A DNA stretch of 64,000 bases from Pseudomonas iranensis (GCF_014268585.2 NZ_CP077092.1:2294001-2358000), one strand, 5' to 3'; counted from the first letter of the stretch, positions 26,567 through 38,070 are shown. A program made the numbers and translations. The notes: generated by a model from the letters alone, not told the origin.

Positions 26567-26581
26567 TTATCGAAAGCATAA
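26567..26581. promoter_or_regulatory. LysR-type T-N11-A box
   Basis: TTAT-CGAAAGC-ATAA is a 15-bp interrupted palindrome with the T-N11-A form of LysR recognition sites. It lies 16 bp from the regulator start in the divergent lysR-leuC intergenic region. Confidence 0.5.
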
Positions 26582-26689
26582 AAAATATGAATTTGAGTTA
26601 TTTAATCTAACCCCATAGGATCGGCCTCACAAGCCAAAGGGTTATCGATAAGCCCAAGGCATAGAAACAAGCTGATGAGGAACCGTCTG

Positions 26690-28120
26690 ATGGCCGGCAA
26701 AACGCTCTACGACAAGCTCTGGGATTCGCATTTGGTCAAGCAGCGCGACGATGGCTCGGCGCTGATCTACATCGATCGTCACATCATCCACGAAGTGACT
26801 TCGCCGCAAGCTTTCGAAGGCTTGCGTCTGGCCGGACGCAAGCCTTGGCGCATCGATGCCAACATTGCGACCCCGGATCACAACGTACCGACCACTCCGG
26901 AGCGCAAGGGCGGCATCGAAGCCATTGCCGATCAGGTTTCGCGTTTGCAGGTGCAGACCCTCGACGACAACTGCGATGAATACGGCATCGTCGAATTCAA
27001 GATGAACGACGTGCGTCAGGGCATCGTTCACGTGATCAGTCCGGAGCAGGGCGCGACCTTGCCGGGCATGACCGTGGTCTGCGGTGACTCGCACACCTCG
27101 ACCCACGGCGCATTCGGTGCGTTGGCCCACGGCATCGGCACCTCCGAGGTCGAGCACGTCCTCGCCACGCAGTGCCTCGTCGCGAAGAAAATGAAAAACA
27201 TGCTGGTGCGCGTTGAAGGGCAATTGCCGTTCGGCGTGACCGCCAAGGACATCGTTCTCGCGGTGATCGGCAAGATCGGCACCGCCGGTGGTAACGGCCA
27301 CGCCATCGAATTTGCCGGCAGCGCGATCCGCGATCTGTCCGTTGAAGGCCGCATGACCATCTGCAACATGTCCATCGAAGCCGGCGCCCGCGTCGGCCTG
27401 GTGGCGGCGGATCAGAAGACCATCGACTACGTCAAAGGTCGTCCATTCGCGCCGAAAGGCGAGCAGTGGGACATGGCCGTCGAAGCCTGGAAAGACCTGG
27501 TTTCCGATGCCGATGCCAAGTTCGACACCGTGGTCGAGCTCGACGCCGCGCAAATCAAGCCGCAAGTCAGCTGGGGCACTTCGCCTGAAATGGTCTTGGC
27601 CGTGGATCAGAATGTGCCGGATCCGGCCAAGGAAATGGATCTGGTCAAGCGCGACTCGATTGTCCGCGCCTTGAAATACATGGGTTTGACCGCCAATCAG
27701 GCGATCACCGACATTCAGCTTGATCGCGTATTCATCGGTTCCTGCACCAACTCGCGCATCGAAGACTTGCGCGCCGCTGCGGTGATCGCCAAGGGCCGCA
27801 AGGTGGCCTCGACCATCAAGCAGGCGATCGTCGTGCCGGGCTCGGGTCTGGTCAAGGCGCAGGCGGAAGCCGAAGGGCTGGACAAGATTTTCCTCGAGGC
27901 CGGTTTCGAATGGCGTGAGCCGGGTTGCTCGATGTGCCTGGCGATGAACCCGGACCGTTTGGAGTCCGGCGAGCATTGCGCCTCGACGTCCAACCGTAAC
28001 TTCGAAGGCCGTCAGGGCGCCGGTGGCCGTACCCACCTGGTCAGCCCGGCGATGGCAGCGGCGGCAGCAGTGAACGGCCGTTTCATCGACGTTCGTGAAT
28101 TGATCCAAGGAGCACAGTAA
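26690..28120 (+). CDS. leuC: 3-isopropylmalate dehydratase, large subunit
   Basis: 476 residues, aconitase family. The N-terminal [42 protein letters not shown] and CSMCLAMN carry the three cysteines of the 4Fe-4S cluster. With LeuD it isomerises 2-isopropylmalate to 3-isopropylmalate in leucine synthesis. ATG 26690 is preceded by GAGGAA and fits the family N-terminus ([10 protein letters not shown]); an in-frame ATG at 26675 is less likely. leuD begins 2 bp after the stop. Confidence 0.96.
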   Translation: MAGKTLYDKLWDSHLVKQRDDGSALIYIDRHIIHEVTSPQAFEGLRLAGRKPWRIDANIATPDHNVPTTPERKGGIEAIADQVSRLQVQTLDDNCDEYGIVEFKMNDVRQGIVHVISPEQGATLPGMTVVCGDSHTSTHGAFGALAHGIGTSEVEHVLATQCLVAKKMKNMLVRVEGQLPFGVTAKDIVLAVIGKIGTAGGNGHAIEFAGSAIRDLSVEGRMTICNMSIEAGARVGLVAADQKTIDYVKGRPFAPKGEQWDMAVEAWKDLVSDADAKFDTVVELDAAQIKPQVSWGTSPEMVLAVDQNVPDPAKEMDLVKRDSIVRALKYMGLTANQAITDIQLDRVFIGSCTNSRIEDLRAAAVIAKGRKVASTIKQAIVVPGSGLVKAQAEAEGLDKIFLEAGFEWREPGCSMCLAMNPDRLESGEHCASTSNRNFEGRQGAGGRTHLVSPAMAAAAAVNGRFIDVRELIQGAQ

Positions 28121-28122
28121 AG

Positions 28123-28767
28123 ATGAAGGCATTTACTCAGCACACTGGTCTTGTCGCGCCTCTGGATCGTGCCAACGTCGACACCGATCAGATCATTCCC
28201 AAGCAGTTCTTGAAGTCGATCAAGCGCACCGGTTTCGGTCCGAACCTGTTCGACGAGTGGCGTTATCTGGATGTCGGCCAGCCGTACCAGGACAACTCCA
28301 GGCGGCCGATGAACAAGGATTTCGTCCTTAACGCCGAGCGTTATCAGGGTGCCAGCGTATTGCTCGCCCGCGAGAACTTCGGCTGCGGCTCGAGCCGTGA
28401 ACACGCGCCGTGGGCGCTGGAAGAGTACGGTTTCCGCAGCATCATCGCGCCGAGTTACGCCGACATCTTCTTCAACAACAGTTTCAAGAACGGCCTGCTG
28501 CCGATCATCCTCAGCGATGCAGAAGTTGATGAACTGTTTAAGCAGGTTGAAGCCGAGCCGGGTTATCAATTGCAGATCGACCTGCAAGCGCAGACCGTGA
28601 CCCGCCCGGATGGCAAGGTGTACAGCTTCGAAATCGATGCGTTTCGCAAGCACTGCCTGCTCAATGGTCTTGACGATATCGGCCTGACCTTGCAGGACGG
28701 CGATGCGATTGCGACGTTCGAAGCCAAGCATCGGGTTAGTCAGCCGTGGTTGTTTCGCGACGCTTGA
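28123..28767 (+). CDS. leuD: 3-isopropylmalate dehydratase, small subunit
   Basis: 214 residues, swivel domain of the aconitase family. Motifs are [47 protein letters not shown] and [18 protein letters not shown]. It forms the heterodimer with LeuC; the ribosome site AAGGAGC lies inside the end of leuC, so the two are translated together. Confidence 0.96.
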   Translation: MKAFTQHTGLVAPLDRANVDTDQIIPKQFLKSIKRTGFGPNLFDEWRYLDVGQPYQDNSRRPMNKDFVLNAERYQGASVLLARENFGCGSSREHAPWALEEYGFRSIIAPSYADIFFNNSFKNGLLPIILSDAEVDELFKQVEAEPGYQLQIDLQAQTVTRPDGKVYSFEIDAFRKHCLLNGLDDIGLTLQDGDAIATFEAKHRVSQPWLFRDA

Positions 28768-28798
28768 TTCGGGATTGATGTAGTCAGGGCGGGCCTCT

Positions 28799-28821
28799 TC
28801 GCGAGCAGGCTCGCTCCCACA
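28799..28821. repeat. Single REP element
   Basis: One TCGCGAGCAGGCTCGCTCCCACA copy without a partner in the 95-bp leuD to methyltransferase gap; it interrupts the leu operon. Confidence 0.85.
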
Positions 28822-28862
28822 GGGAATGTATTTCAAATAACACTGCTTACAGGATGTGATCC

Positions 28863-29630
28863 ATGACCAGCACCGCCCAGCACACCCAGGTCGTCCAGAA
28901 GCAATTCGGCGAACAGGCCGCCGCTTACCTGAGCAGCGCGGTTCACGCCCAAGGCAGCGAATTCGCGCTGCTACAGGCTGAACTGGCCGGGCAGGGTGGT
29001 GCGCGGGTGCTGGATCTGGGGTGTGGCGCCGGTCATGTCAGCTTTCATGTGGCGCCGCTGGTCAGGGAGGTGGTGGCTTACGACCTGTCGCAGCAAATGC
29101 TTGATGTGGTTGCCGGCGCTGCCGTCGATCGCGGCTTGAGCAACATCATTACCGTCAACGGCCCTGCCGAGCGCTTGCCGTTCGTCGATGGTGAGTTCGA
29201 TTTTGTGTTCAGCCGCTATTCGGCGCATCACTGGAGCGACCTCGGTCTGGCCTTGCGCGAGGTGCGCCGGGTGCTGAAGCCGGGCGGGGTGGCGGCGTTC
29301 GTTGATGTGTTGTCACCAGGCAGTCCGTTGTTCGACACTTACCTGCAAAGCGTTGAAGTGCTGCGCGACACCAGCCACGTGCGCGACTACTCCGCCGCCG
29401 AGTGGCTGCGCCAGGTCAGCGAGGCCGGACTGCATGTGCGCAGTACCACCCGTCAGCGCCTGCGTCTGGAGTACAGCAGTTGGGTCGAGCGCATGCGCAC
29501 ACCTGAGGTGATGCGCGCGGCGATCCGCCAGTTGCAGCAGTCGATGGGCAACGAAGTGGGTGAATATTTCGAAATTGATGCCGACGGCTCGTTCAGTACC
29601 GATGTGATCGTACTGATGGCTGAGCGATAA
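28863..29630 (+). CDS. Class I SAM-dependent methyltransferase (YafE/UbiE-like)
   Basis: 255 residues. Motif I VLDLGCGAGHVSFHVA binds SAM, followed by VAYDLSQQML and RYSAHHWSDLGLALREVRRVLKPGG, the order of small-molecule methyltransferases of the UbiE/YafE group. It lies between leuD and leuB in the conserved Pseudomonas order, yet nothing in leucine synthesis needs a methyltransferase, so its substrate is open. Cytosolic. Confidence 0.82.
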   Translation: MTSTAQHTQVVQKQFGEQAAAYLSSAVHAQGSEFALLQAELAGQGGARVLDLGCGAGHVSFHVAPLVREVVAYDLSQQMLDVVAGAAVDRGLSNIITVNGPAERLPFVDGEFDFVFSRYSAHHWSDLGLALREVRRVLKPGGVAAFVDVLSPGSPLFDTYLQSVEVLRDTSHVRDYSAAEWLRQVSEAGLHVRSTTRQRLRLEYSSWVERMRTPEVMRAAIRQLQQSMGNEVGEYFEIDADGSFSTDVIVLMAER

Positions 29631-29685
29631 GAATTTTTCCCGGCGCGCCGTTCACTGGCGCACCGCTTGAAGACACGAGGAAAGC

Positions 29686-30768
<1,083 letters not shown>

Positions 30769-30834
30769 TCTCTCGGGCCCGCTGCGAAATTCAATACAAA
30801 GCAGCGGCCCACTTTTCAAGAAGGTGTAGTTGCG

Positions 30835-31947
30835 ATGAAACGTGTAGGTCTGATCGGTTGGCGCGGGATGGTCGGTTCCGTGCTCATGCAGCGGATGCTG
30901 GAAGAGCAGGATTTCGATCTTATCGAGCCGGTGTTTTTCACCACGTCCAATGTCGGTGGCCAAGGCCCGTCCGTGGGCAAGGACATTGCTCCGCTCAAGG
31001 ACGCTTACAGCATTGACGAGCTGAAGACCCTCGACGTGATCCTGACCTGCCAGGGCGGCGACTACACCAGCGAAGTATTCCCCAAGCTGCGTGAAGCCGG
31101 CTGGCAGGGTTACTGGATCGACGCGGCGTCGAGCCTGCGCATGAACGATGACGCGGTGATCATTCTCGACCCGGTCAACCGCAAGGTCATCGACCAGCAG
31201 CTGGACGCGGGCACCAAGAACTACATCGGCGGCAACTGCACCGTCAGCCTGATGCTGATGGGCCTGGGCGGTCTGTTCGAGGCCGGTCTGGTCGAGTGGA
31301 TGAGCGCCATGACCTATCAGGCGGCCTCCGGTGCCGGCGCGCAGAATATGCGTGAACTGATCAAGCAGATGGGCGCGACGCACGCCGCTGTCGCCGATCA
31401 ACTGGCCGATCCGGCCAGCGCGATCCTCGACATCGACCGTCGCGTGGCCGAAGCCATGCGCAGCGAAGCGTACCCGACCGAAAACTTCGGTGTACCGCTG
31501 GCCGGCAGCCTGATCCCGTGGATCGACAAGGAGTTGCCGAACGGCCAGAGCCGCGAAGAGTGGAAGGCCCAGGCCGAGACCAACAAGATCCTCGGTCGCT
31601 TCAAGAGCCCGATCCCGGTCGACGGCATCTGCGTGCGCATCGGCGCCATGCGCTGCCACAGCCAGGCGCTGACCATCAAGCTGAACAAAGACGTACCGAT
31701 CGCTGATATCGAAGGGCTGATCAGCCAGCACAACCCTTGGGTCAAACTGGTGCCGAACAACCGCGAGATCAGCATGCAGGAGCTGAGCCCGACCAAGGTT
31801 ACCGGCACCCTGAATGTACCGGTCGGTCGTCTGCGCAAGCTGAATATGGGTTCGCAATTCGTCGGTGCCTTCACCGTCGGCGACCAACTGCTGTGGGGCG
31901 CGGCCGAACCGCTGCGCCGCATGCTGCGGATCCTGCTGGAGCGTTGA
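30835..31947 (+). CDS. asd: Aspartate-semialdehyde dehydrogenase
   Basis: 370 residues, Gram-negative type. [17 protein letters not shown] is the NADP site, [10 protein letters not shown] contains the catalytic Cys, and [16 protein letters not shown] holds the conserved Arg and His. It reduces aspartyl phosphate to the semialdehyde that feeds Lys, Thr, Met and peptidoglycan diaminopimelate. A paralogue without the catalytic Cys (usg) follows. AAGAAGGTG serves as ribosome site. Confidence 0.97.
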   Translation: MKRVGLIGWRGMVGSVLMQRMLEEQDFDLIEPVFFTTSNVGGQGPSVGKDIAPLKDAYSIDELKTLDVILTCQGGDYTSEVFPKLREAGWQGYWIDAASSLRMNDDAVIILDPVNRKVIDQQLDAGTKNYIGGNCTVSLMLMGLGGLFEAGLVEWMSAMTYQAASGAGAQNMRELIKQMGATHAAVADQLADPASAILDIDRRVAEAMRSEAYPTENFGVPLAGSLIPWIDKELPNGQSREEWKAQAETNKILGRFKSPIPVDGICVRIGAMRCHSQALTIKLNKDVPIADIEGLISQHNPWVKLVPNNREISMQELSPTKVTGTLNVPVGRLRKLNMGSQFVGAFTVGDQLLWGAAEPLRRMLRILLER

Positions 31948-31964
31948 TCGCTTGAAGCAATGAA

Positions 31965-31999
31965 AGAGCCCGTGCCTTGTGAGAGGTGCGGGTTTTTTT
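31965..31999 (+). terminator. Terminator of asd
   Basis: CCCGTGCC and GGTGCGGG form an 8-bp stem with two G-T pairs around TTGTGAGA, followed by seven T. Confidence 0.85.
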
Positions 32000-32036
32000 A
32001 TGCCAAGGATTTCTCCGGTATCTGTGCCGCCTTTTT

Positions 32037-32096
32037 TGCGAGCAGGCTCGCTCCCACATTGAAATGCGGTCCCTGTGGGAGCGAGCCTGCTCGCGA
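32037..32096. repeat. REP pair
   Basis: Inverted copies at 32037-32058 (first base variant, TGCGAGC) and 32074-32096 in the asd-usg gap. Confidence 0.88.
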
Positions 32097-32192
32097 AAGG
32101 GCCGGCACAGCCGCCGCAAATCCCGCAGAAATTGCCTGTGCGCCACCCACCCGGTAAAGTGCCGCTCCCCCCGTTTTGCCAGAGGTAGCTCC

Positions 32193-33203
32193 ATGACCCA
32201 GACTTTCGATATCGCCGTTATCGGCGCCACCGGTACTGTCGGCGAAACCCTCGTACAGATTCTCGAAGAGCGCGACTTCCCGGTCGGCAATCTGCACCTG
32301 CTGGCCAGCAGCGAATCGGCCGGCAGCTCGGTGCTGTTCCGCAACAAAAACGTCCGCGTGCGCGAGGTCGACGAGTTCGATTTCAGCAAGGTCAGACTGG
32401 TGTTCTTCGCCGCTGGCGCTGCGGTGTCGCTGAGTTACGCCGCCCGCGCCCATGCTGCCGGTTGCTCGTTGATCGACCTGTCCGGCGCGTTGCCTGCCGA
32501 TCAGGCGCCGCAGGTGGTGCCCGAGGCCAATGGCGATATTCTCGCCAGTCTGAAAAGCCCGTTCCAGGTCAGCAGCCCAAGCCCGTCGGCCACTACGCTT
32601 GCCGTGGTGCTGGCGCCGTTGCTTGATCTGCTCGATCTGCAATACGTCAACGTCACCGCCAACCTGGCCGTTTCTGCGCAAGGTCGCGAGGCGGTAACCG
32701 AGCTCGCGCGGCAGACTGCCGAGCTGCTGAACATGCGTCCGCTGGAGCCGACCTTCTTTGATCGGCAGATGGCGTTCAACCTGCTGGCGCAAGTCGGTAC
32801 GCCTGATGCGCAGGGCCACACGCTGCTGGAAAAGCGTCTGGTGCGCGAGTTGCGCCAGGTGCTGGCAAAACCTTTATTGAAGATTTCTGCCACTTGCGTT
32901 CAAGCCCCGGTGTTTTTTGGCGATAGCTTTAGCGTGACCTTGCAGTCGGGCAGCGCTGTTGACCTGGAAAAAGTCAACGCCGCGCTCGAGGCTGCACCGG
33001 GCATCGAGCTGGTCGAGGCCGGCGATTATCCGACCGCGGTCGGCGATGCGGTGGGGCAGGACGTGGTCTACGTCGGCCGCGTACGCACTGGCGTCGACGA
33101 CCCGGCGGAACTAAATCTTTGGCTGACGTCAGATAACGTACGCAAAGGCGCGGCGCTCAATGCCGTGCAACTGGCTGAGTTGTTGATAAAAGACCTGCTG
33201 TAA
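32193..33203 (+). CDS. usg: USG-1-like aspartate-semialdehyde dehydrogenase paralogue
   Basis: 336 residues with the ASADH fold: FDIAVIGATGTVGETLVQIL for nucleotide binding and a C-terminal GDAVGQDVVYVGRVR. The active-site loop where true enzymes have N-C-[ST] reads SPSPSATT, so the catalytic Cys is missing. E. coli usg (near truA) is a similar enzymatically doubtful paralogue. It is next to asd and upstream of fimV and truA, the conserved Pseudomonas layout. The role is unknown. ATG 32193 has AGAGG upstream; the longer upstream frame is REP DNA. Confidence 0.85.
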   Translation: MTQTFDIAVIGATGTVGETLVQILEERDFPVGNLHLLASSESAGSSVLFRNKNVRVREVDEFDFSKVRLVFFAAGAAVSLSYAARAHAAGCSLIDLSGALPADQAPQVVPEANGDILASLKSPFQVSSPSPSATTLAVVLAPLLDLLDLQYVNVTANLAVSAQGREAVTELARQTAELLNMRPLEPTFFDRQMAFNLLAQVGTPDAQGHTLLEKRLVRELRQVLAKPLLKISATCVQAPVFFGDSFSVTLQSGSAVDLEKVNAALEAAPGIELVEAGDYPTAVGDAVGQDVVYVGRVRTGVDDPAELNLWLTSDNVRKGAALNAVQLAELLIKDLL

Positions 33204-33412
33204 AAGATACTTGGCAACAATTTGTCGACTGATTCTAGGTGAGCGCTATGCTTGCCCGAAGCGCGTCGATGACGAGTCACCCTCCGGGACTTTCCGGGGC
33301 AGCACCGAAATGATCGCGCGCGGCGACCCCCGTCGTCGCGCGCAATGCCTTACGGCAGCGGTATTCAAAAGCTTCTCGCTGGCCGAGGAACGTTCAAACA
33401 AAGGATGAGGCT

Positions 33413-36082
33413 ATGGTTCAAGTTCGCAAACTGGTGTTAGCAATAGCGGCCGCCTCGGCGCTGTCCTCCGGTATGGCGCATGCCCTCGGGCTCGGGGAGC
33501 TGACCCTGAAGTCGACCCTGAACCAGCCGTTGGTGGCTGAAATCGAGCTGCTCGACGTCAAGGATCTCACCGCCGCCGAGGTGGTGCCGAGCCTGGCTTC
33601 CCCTGAAGATTTCGCCAAGGCCGGCGTTGATCGTCAGGCCTTTCTCAATGATCTGACGTTCACCCCGGTACTCAACGCCAGCGGCAAAAGCGTGTTGCGC
33701 GTGACCTCGAGCCAACCGCTGTCGGAACCGATGGTGAAGTTCCTCGTGCAGGTGATGTGGCCCAATGGCCGCCTGCTGCGTGATTACAGCGTGCTGCTCG
33801 ATCCGTCGAAGTTCTCGCCGCAGACCGCTGACGCCGCCGCGCAACCGGCGCCGTCGCAGACCATCACCGCGCCAACCACTGGCGCCACCCATCGCAATCA
33901 ATACACCACCACGCCGCGCGACACCCTGTGGGAAATCGCCGCGAAGGCGCGCAACGGCGGCTCGGTGCAGCAGACCATGCTGGCGATTCAGGCGCTCAAT
34001 CCAAATGCCTTTATCGACGGCAACATCAACCGTCTGAAAACCGGTCAGGTGCTGCGTCTGCCGGACCCGGTACAAAGCACGGCGCTGCCGCAGTCGGCAG
34101 CCATCGCTGAAGTGGCGGCGCAGAACGAAGCCTGGCGTCAGGGCCGTCGTTACGTGGCCAAGCCTGGCACCGGTCAGCAGCAGTTGGATGCGACCAATCG
34201 TGGCCGTGGCAATACCGGTGCAGCGGCCAACACTCAGGACAACCTGAGCCTGGTCTCGGCGGAAAGCGCCAGGCCCGGTGCGAAAGGCCCGGCCGGCGAC
34301 GCCAAGGCGCTGAGCAACAAACTGGCAATCGCTCAGGAAAACCTCGACACGACCCGTCGTGACAACGAGGAACTGAAAAGCCGCATGGCGGATCTGCAGA
34401 GCCAGTTGGACAAGCTGCAAAAGCTGATCGAGCTGAAGAACAATCAACTGGCGAAGATGCAGGCCGACGGCGCCGGCGCTGCGCCTGGCGCCACCGCTGC
34501 TGTGCCGCCGGTGCCGGCGATCACTGCCGAACTGGCCGCAACACCGCCAGCCACCCCGGCCGACGCCGCAGCGGCTTCACCGACTCCAGAGTCGGCCATC
34601 GCGCCGCCAGCGGAAACCCCGGTTGAGCCAGTCGTCGAGCCGGTGGTTGAAACCACGCCTGCTGCCGCCGATGACGACAAAGCCTTCAATGAACTGCTGA
34701 CCAATCCGATTCTGCTCGGCCTGATCGGCGGCGGTGCGGTGGTTCTGCTGCTTCTGCTGTTGCTGCTGGCGCGTCGTCGCAAAGCCCAGCAGGAAGCTGA
34801 AAAGCACCTGCGCATGGCCCGCGCTCTGGCTGAAGAGCAAGAGTTCTCTGCTGAGCAGGATCTGCCGGAAAGCAGCTTCTCTGGTCTGGAAACCCCGGCG
34901 GCCAGCGTCAAACTCAATACGCCAGCTCCAGCTCCAGCTCCAGCGCCTGCGCCAACCCCTGCACCGGTCGTTGCTCCGGTGGTGATGGCCACGCCTATCG
35001 CCGCGCCTCTGGTGGCCCCGGCCGGCGAGCGTTCGGACGATGTGCTCGACAAAGCGCAATCGCACATCAATGCCGGTCGCCTCAATCAGGCCTCCGCGCT
35101 GTTGGAAGAGGGCGTCAGCCTTGAGCCGGAACGCAGCGATCTGCGCCTGAAGTTGATGGAAGTCTACGGTCAGCAGGGCGACCGCGATGCGTTCGTCGCG
35201 CAGGAGCGTCAACTCGTGGCCAATGGCGATAACTTCGCCAAGGTCGAAGCACTGAAAAGCCGCTTCCCGGCCATGGCCGTGGTTGCTGCCGGTGGACTGG
35301 CGGCTGCCGCCGTCGCTGCCGAGCTGGACGCGCAGTACGTCAAGGAACTGCTGCAAGACGAGCCGCAAGCGCCCGAGACCCCTGCTGACGACCTCGACAC
35401 TGCGTTCGATTTGAGTCTGGACGATCTCGACAACATCACCCCGGTCGATCCTGCACCAGTGGCCGAGCCAGAAGCGCCGGTCGAGCTCGACGCGTTTCCG
35501 GCCGAAGACGATCTGAGCTTCGCCTCGGTGCTGCAGGAACAGACCGAGATGAAAGACAATCTCGACGATCTGTCGGACTTCGATCTGGATATGGATCTCG
35601 GCGCCGAACCATCGCCGGCCACGTTGGCTGAAGATGACTTCCTGCTGGATCTGGACGACGGCGTGAAGGACTTGCCGCCGGTCGAGACGCCGGTTGTCGC
35701 TGACGTGCCGCAGGACGATCTGGAGCTGCCAGCTGATTTCGACCTGTCGCTGGCGGACGAAATGGACAGCAATCCGGCTGCTGAGCCGGATGCCTTCGCG
35801 GCCGAGCTGGACGACGTCAATGCCGAGCTGGATCGCCTGTCGCAGAGCATGGCCGAACCGAGCTTCACCGAAGCGGACGCGGCGATGGGTGACGATCTGG
35901 GCGAAGACGATTTCGACTTCCTCGCCGGCACCGACGAAGCGGCGACCAAACTCGATCTGGCCCAGGCCTACATCGACATGGGCGACGCCGACGGTGCGCG
36001 CGACATCCTCAACGAAGTGTTGACCGAGGGTGACGAGAAGCAGCGGGGCGAGGCCAAGGAAATGCTTTCCAACCTGGCGTAA
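33413..36082 (+). CDS. fimV: FimV/HubP polar organiser
   Basis: 889 residues. A signal peptide (KLVLAIAAASALSSGMAHA) is followed by the FimV N-terminal domain (LGLGELTLKSTLNQPLVAEI), a LysM domain (about 163-218) that binds peptidoglycan, a coiled coil, and one transmembrane helix (about 433-458). A long acidic cytoplasmic region ends in the FimV C-terminal TPR-like domain (843-889, KLDLAQAYIDMGDADGARDIL). It positions type IV pili, chemosensory and cyclase proteins at the pole and is needed for twitching motility. Strong site AGGATGAGG before ATG 33413. Confidence 0.93.
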   Translation: MVQVRKLVLAIAAASALSSGMAHALGLGELTLKSTLNQPLVAEIELLDVKDLTAAEVVPSLASPEDFAKAGVDRQAFLNDLTFTPVLNASGKSVLRVTSSQPLSEPMVKFLVQVMWPNGRLLRDYSVLLDPSKFSPQTADAAAQPAPSQTITAPTTGATHRNQYTTTPRDTLWEIAAKARNGGSVQQTMLAIQALNPNAFIDGNINRLKTGQVLRLPDPVQSTALPQSAAIAEVAAQNEAWRQGRRYVAKPGTGQQQLDATNRGRGNTGAAANTQDNLSLVSAESARPGAKGPAGDAKALSNKLAIAQENLDTTRRDNEELKSRMADLQSQLDKLQKLIELKNNQLAKMQADGAGAAPGATAAVPPVPAITAELAATPPATPADAAAASPTPESAIAPPAETPVEPVVEPVVETTPAAADDDKAFNELLTNPILLGLIGGGAVVLLLLLLLLARRRKAQQEAEKHLRMARALAEEQEFSAEQDLPESSFSGLETPAASVKLNTPAPAPAPAPAPTPAPVVAPVVMATPIAAPLVAPAGERSDDVLDKAQSHINAGRLNQASALLEEGVSLEPERSDLRLKLMEVYGQQGDRDAFVAQERQLVANGDNFAKVEALKSRFPAMAVVAAGGLAAAAVAAELDAQYVKELLQDEPQAPETPADDLDTAFDLSLDDLDNITPVDPAPVAEPEAPVELDAFPAEDDLSFASVLQEQTEMKDNLDDLSDFDLDMDLGAEPSPATLAEDDFLLDLDDGVKDLPPVETPVVADVPQDDLELPADFDLSLADEMDSNPAAEPDAFAAELDDVNAELDRLSQSMAEPSFTEADAAMGDDLGEDDFDFLAGTDEAATKLDLAQAYIDMGDADGARDILNEVLTEGDEKQRGEAKEMLSNLA

Positions 36083-36102
36083 GTTCAGCGGTAAACAACA
36101 AG

Positions 36103-36129
36103 CGGCAGCCCGGTGGGGCTGCCGTTTTT
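36103..36129 (+). terminator. Terminator of fimV
   Basis: CGGCAGCCC and GGGCTGCCG form a 9-bp stem with a short GGTG loop, followed by five T. Confidence 0.9.
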
Positions 36130-36166
36130 GTTGGTGCCGGATTCGGCGGTGTCTGATCGATTGCTT

Positions 36167-36229
36167 TCGCGAGCAGGCTCGCTCCCACAGTGGGATGCAT
36201 TGCAAATGTGGGAGCGAGCCTGCTCGCGA
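36167..36229. repeat. REP pair
   Basis: Inverted copies at 36167-36189 and 36207-36229 between fimV and truA. Confidence 0.9.
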
Positions 36230-36319
36230 AGGCGGCGGTACTGCCGATAGAGAACTCTGGCATCCCCGGCCCACCACCTTATAATGCCCGCCTTTGCAGA
36301 ATCAGCAGGCTGTCCCACC

Positions 36320-37174
36320 TTGGCAAACATAGATAACCCGGTCGCCGAAATGGCGCCCGATGGCTTTTACCGCGTCGCGCTGGGCGTTGAGTACAAAGGC
36401 TCGCGCTACAGCGGCTGGCAGCGTCAGTTGACCGGTGTGGCGACGGTGCAGGAAGAGCTTGAAAAAGCCCTGTCGAAAGTCGCCAATTCACCGGTTTCCC
36501 TGCAATGCGCCGGGCGTACCGACGCCGGCGTGCATGCCTGCGGCCAAGTGGTGCACTTTGACACCCAGGTTGATCGCTCGCTGAAAGCCTGGGTCATGGG
36601 CGCCAACATCAATCTGCCCCACGACATCAGCGTCAGTTGGGCCAGGGTCATGCCGGCACATTTTCATGCTCGGTTCAAAGCCATTGCCCGGCGTTATCGC
36701 TATGTGATCTACAACGATCAGATCCGCCCGGCGCACCTCAATGAAGAAATCACCTGGAATCACCGTCCGCTCGACGCCGAGCGTATGGCCGAGGCCGCGC
36801 AGTACCTGATCGGTACCCACGATTTCAGCGCGTTCCGGGCTGGTCAGTGCCAGGCCAAGTCACCGATCAAAAAGATGCATCACCTGCGCGTGACCCGTCA
36901 CGGCAAGATGATCGTGCTCGACATTCGTGCCAACGCGTTCCTGCATCATATGGTGCGCAACATTGCCGGTGTGCTGATGACCATTGGTGCCGGGGAGCGC
37001 CCCGTGGAGTGGATGAAAGAAGTGCTGGAGAGTCGCGAGCGTCGCTCCGGCGGGGTGACGGCGCATCCATATGGGCTCTATCTGGTGCAGGTCGAGTACC
37101 ACGACGAATTCCCGTTACCCGAGCGCTTTATCGGGCCACATTTCCTTACGGGTTTCTCCGAACTTGACGGCTGA
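36320..37174 (+). CDS. truA: tRNA pseudouridine(38-40) synthase
   Basis: 284 residues from TTG 36320. Motifs: VEYKGSRYSGWQRQ, CAGRTDAGVHACGQVVHF with the catalytic Asp, RYRYVIYN, and FLHHMVRNIAGVL. It modifies U38-U40 in the anticodon stem of many tRNAs. The start is uncertain: ATG 36284 is in frame but overlaps a TTATAATG -10-like box, so a transcript would begin after it; ATG 36350 is a shorter option. I prefer TTG 36320 because the resulting N-terminus (MANIDNPVAEMAP) looks like Pseudomonas relatives. Confidence 0.92.
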   Translation: MANIDNPVAEMAPDGFYRVALGVEYKGSRYSGWQRQLTGVATVQEELEKALSKVANSPVSLQCAGRTDAGVHACGQVVHFDTQVDRSLKAWVMGANINLPHDISVSWARVMPAHFHARFKAIARRYRYVIYNDQIRPAHLNEEITWNHRPLDAERMAEAAQYLIGTHDFSAFRAGQCQAKSPIKKMHHLRVTRHGKMIVLDIRANAFLHHMVRNIAGVLMTIGAGERPVEWMKEVLESRERRSGGVTAHPYGLYLVQVEYHDEFPLPERFIGPHFLTGFSELDG

Positions 37175-37238
37175 CGCTGTCGAACGCTTTTGTTACCATC
37201 CGGGACGTTTTCGGATTTTGCCTTGAGGTTTTCCTGAC

Positions 37239-37871
37239 ATGTCAGCTGTTCGCAGCAAGATCTGCGGCATTACCCGCATCGAAGATGCGCTGGCCGCCGT
37301 CGAAGCCGGCGCCGATGCGATCGGTCTGGTGTTTTACGCCAAGAGCCCGCGAGCGGTGAACGTGCAGCAGGCGCGGGCGATCATCAAGGCGTTGCCGCCG
37401 TTCGTCACTACCGTGGGGCTGTTCGTCAATGCCAGTCGATGCGAGCTGGGAGAAATCCTCGATGCGGTGCCGCTGGATCTGCTGCAATTCCATGGCGATG
37501 AAAGCGCGCAGGAGTGCGAAGGCTGGCATCGTCCATACATCAAAGCGCTGCGGGTCAAGGCTGGCGATGACATTGCCGCTGCCTGCGATGCCTTTCCCGG
37601 CGCCAGTGGCGTACTGCTCGACACCTATGTCGAAGGGGTGCCCGGCGGAACCGGCGAGGCGTTTGACTGGTCACTGATTCCGCAACACCTGAGCAAGCCG
37701 CTGATTCTGGCCGGCGGCCTGACGCCGGATAACGTTGCCGACGCGGTAGCACGGGTCAAGCCCTACGCGGTGGATGTCAGCGGCGGGGTAGAAGCGAGCA
37801 AAGGCATCAAGGATCACCACAAGATTCGCGCATTCATCAACGCGGTGCGCGGCAATACATCGTCGATGTGA
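37239..37871 (+). CDS. trpF: Phosphoribosylanthranilate isomerase
   Basis: 210 residues, TIM barrel. [12 protein letters not shown] has the catalytic Cys near the N-terminus and [15 protein letters not shown] is the phosphate loop with the general acid Asp. It carries out the Amadori step of tryptophan synthesis. It is separate from trpC here, next to truA and accD as in other Pseudomonas. Confidence 0.96.
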   Translation: MSAVRSKICGITRIEDALAAVEAGADAIGLVFYAKSPRAVNVQQARAIIKALPPFVTTVGLFVNASRCELGEILDAVPLDLLQFHGDESAQECEGWHRPYIKALRVKAGDDIAAACDAFPGASGVLLDTYVEGVPGGTGEAFDWSLIPQHLSKPLILAGGLTPDNVADAVARVKPYAVDVSGGVEASKGIKDHHKIRAFINAVRGNTSSM

Positions 37872-37928
37872 CGGCTGGCAGTCTGCCGCCGTCCATCAAT
37901 GCACTTGCACAAAGCAGGCGCGGCTGAG

Positions 37929-37984
37929 GGTTGCTGAATCGTACGCAGGTCATGTTCCGCGCTGACCGCGACTGTTCAGCAACC
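37929..37984 (+). promoter_or_regulatory. Structured leader upstream of accD
   Basis: GGTTGCTGAA (37929-37938) is perfectly complementary to TTCAGCAACC (37975-37984). Nested inside is GGTCA...TGACC (37948-37952 and 37961-37965). No T-run follows, so this is not a simple terminator. It lies 86 bp before the accD start and may be an RNA regulatory element or a DNA operator. Confidence 0.45.
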
Positions 37985-38070
37985 ATCGCCACACACATGA
38001 ATTTAGCTCAAGGGCATACGCGGGGCTGCGAACCAGAGCGTTCGGGCCGCCGGTACTGGAGAAAGAAAGC

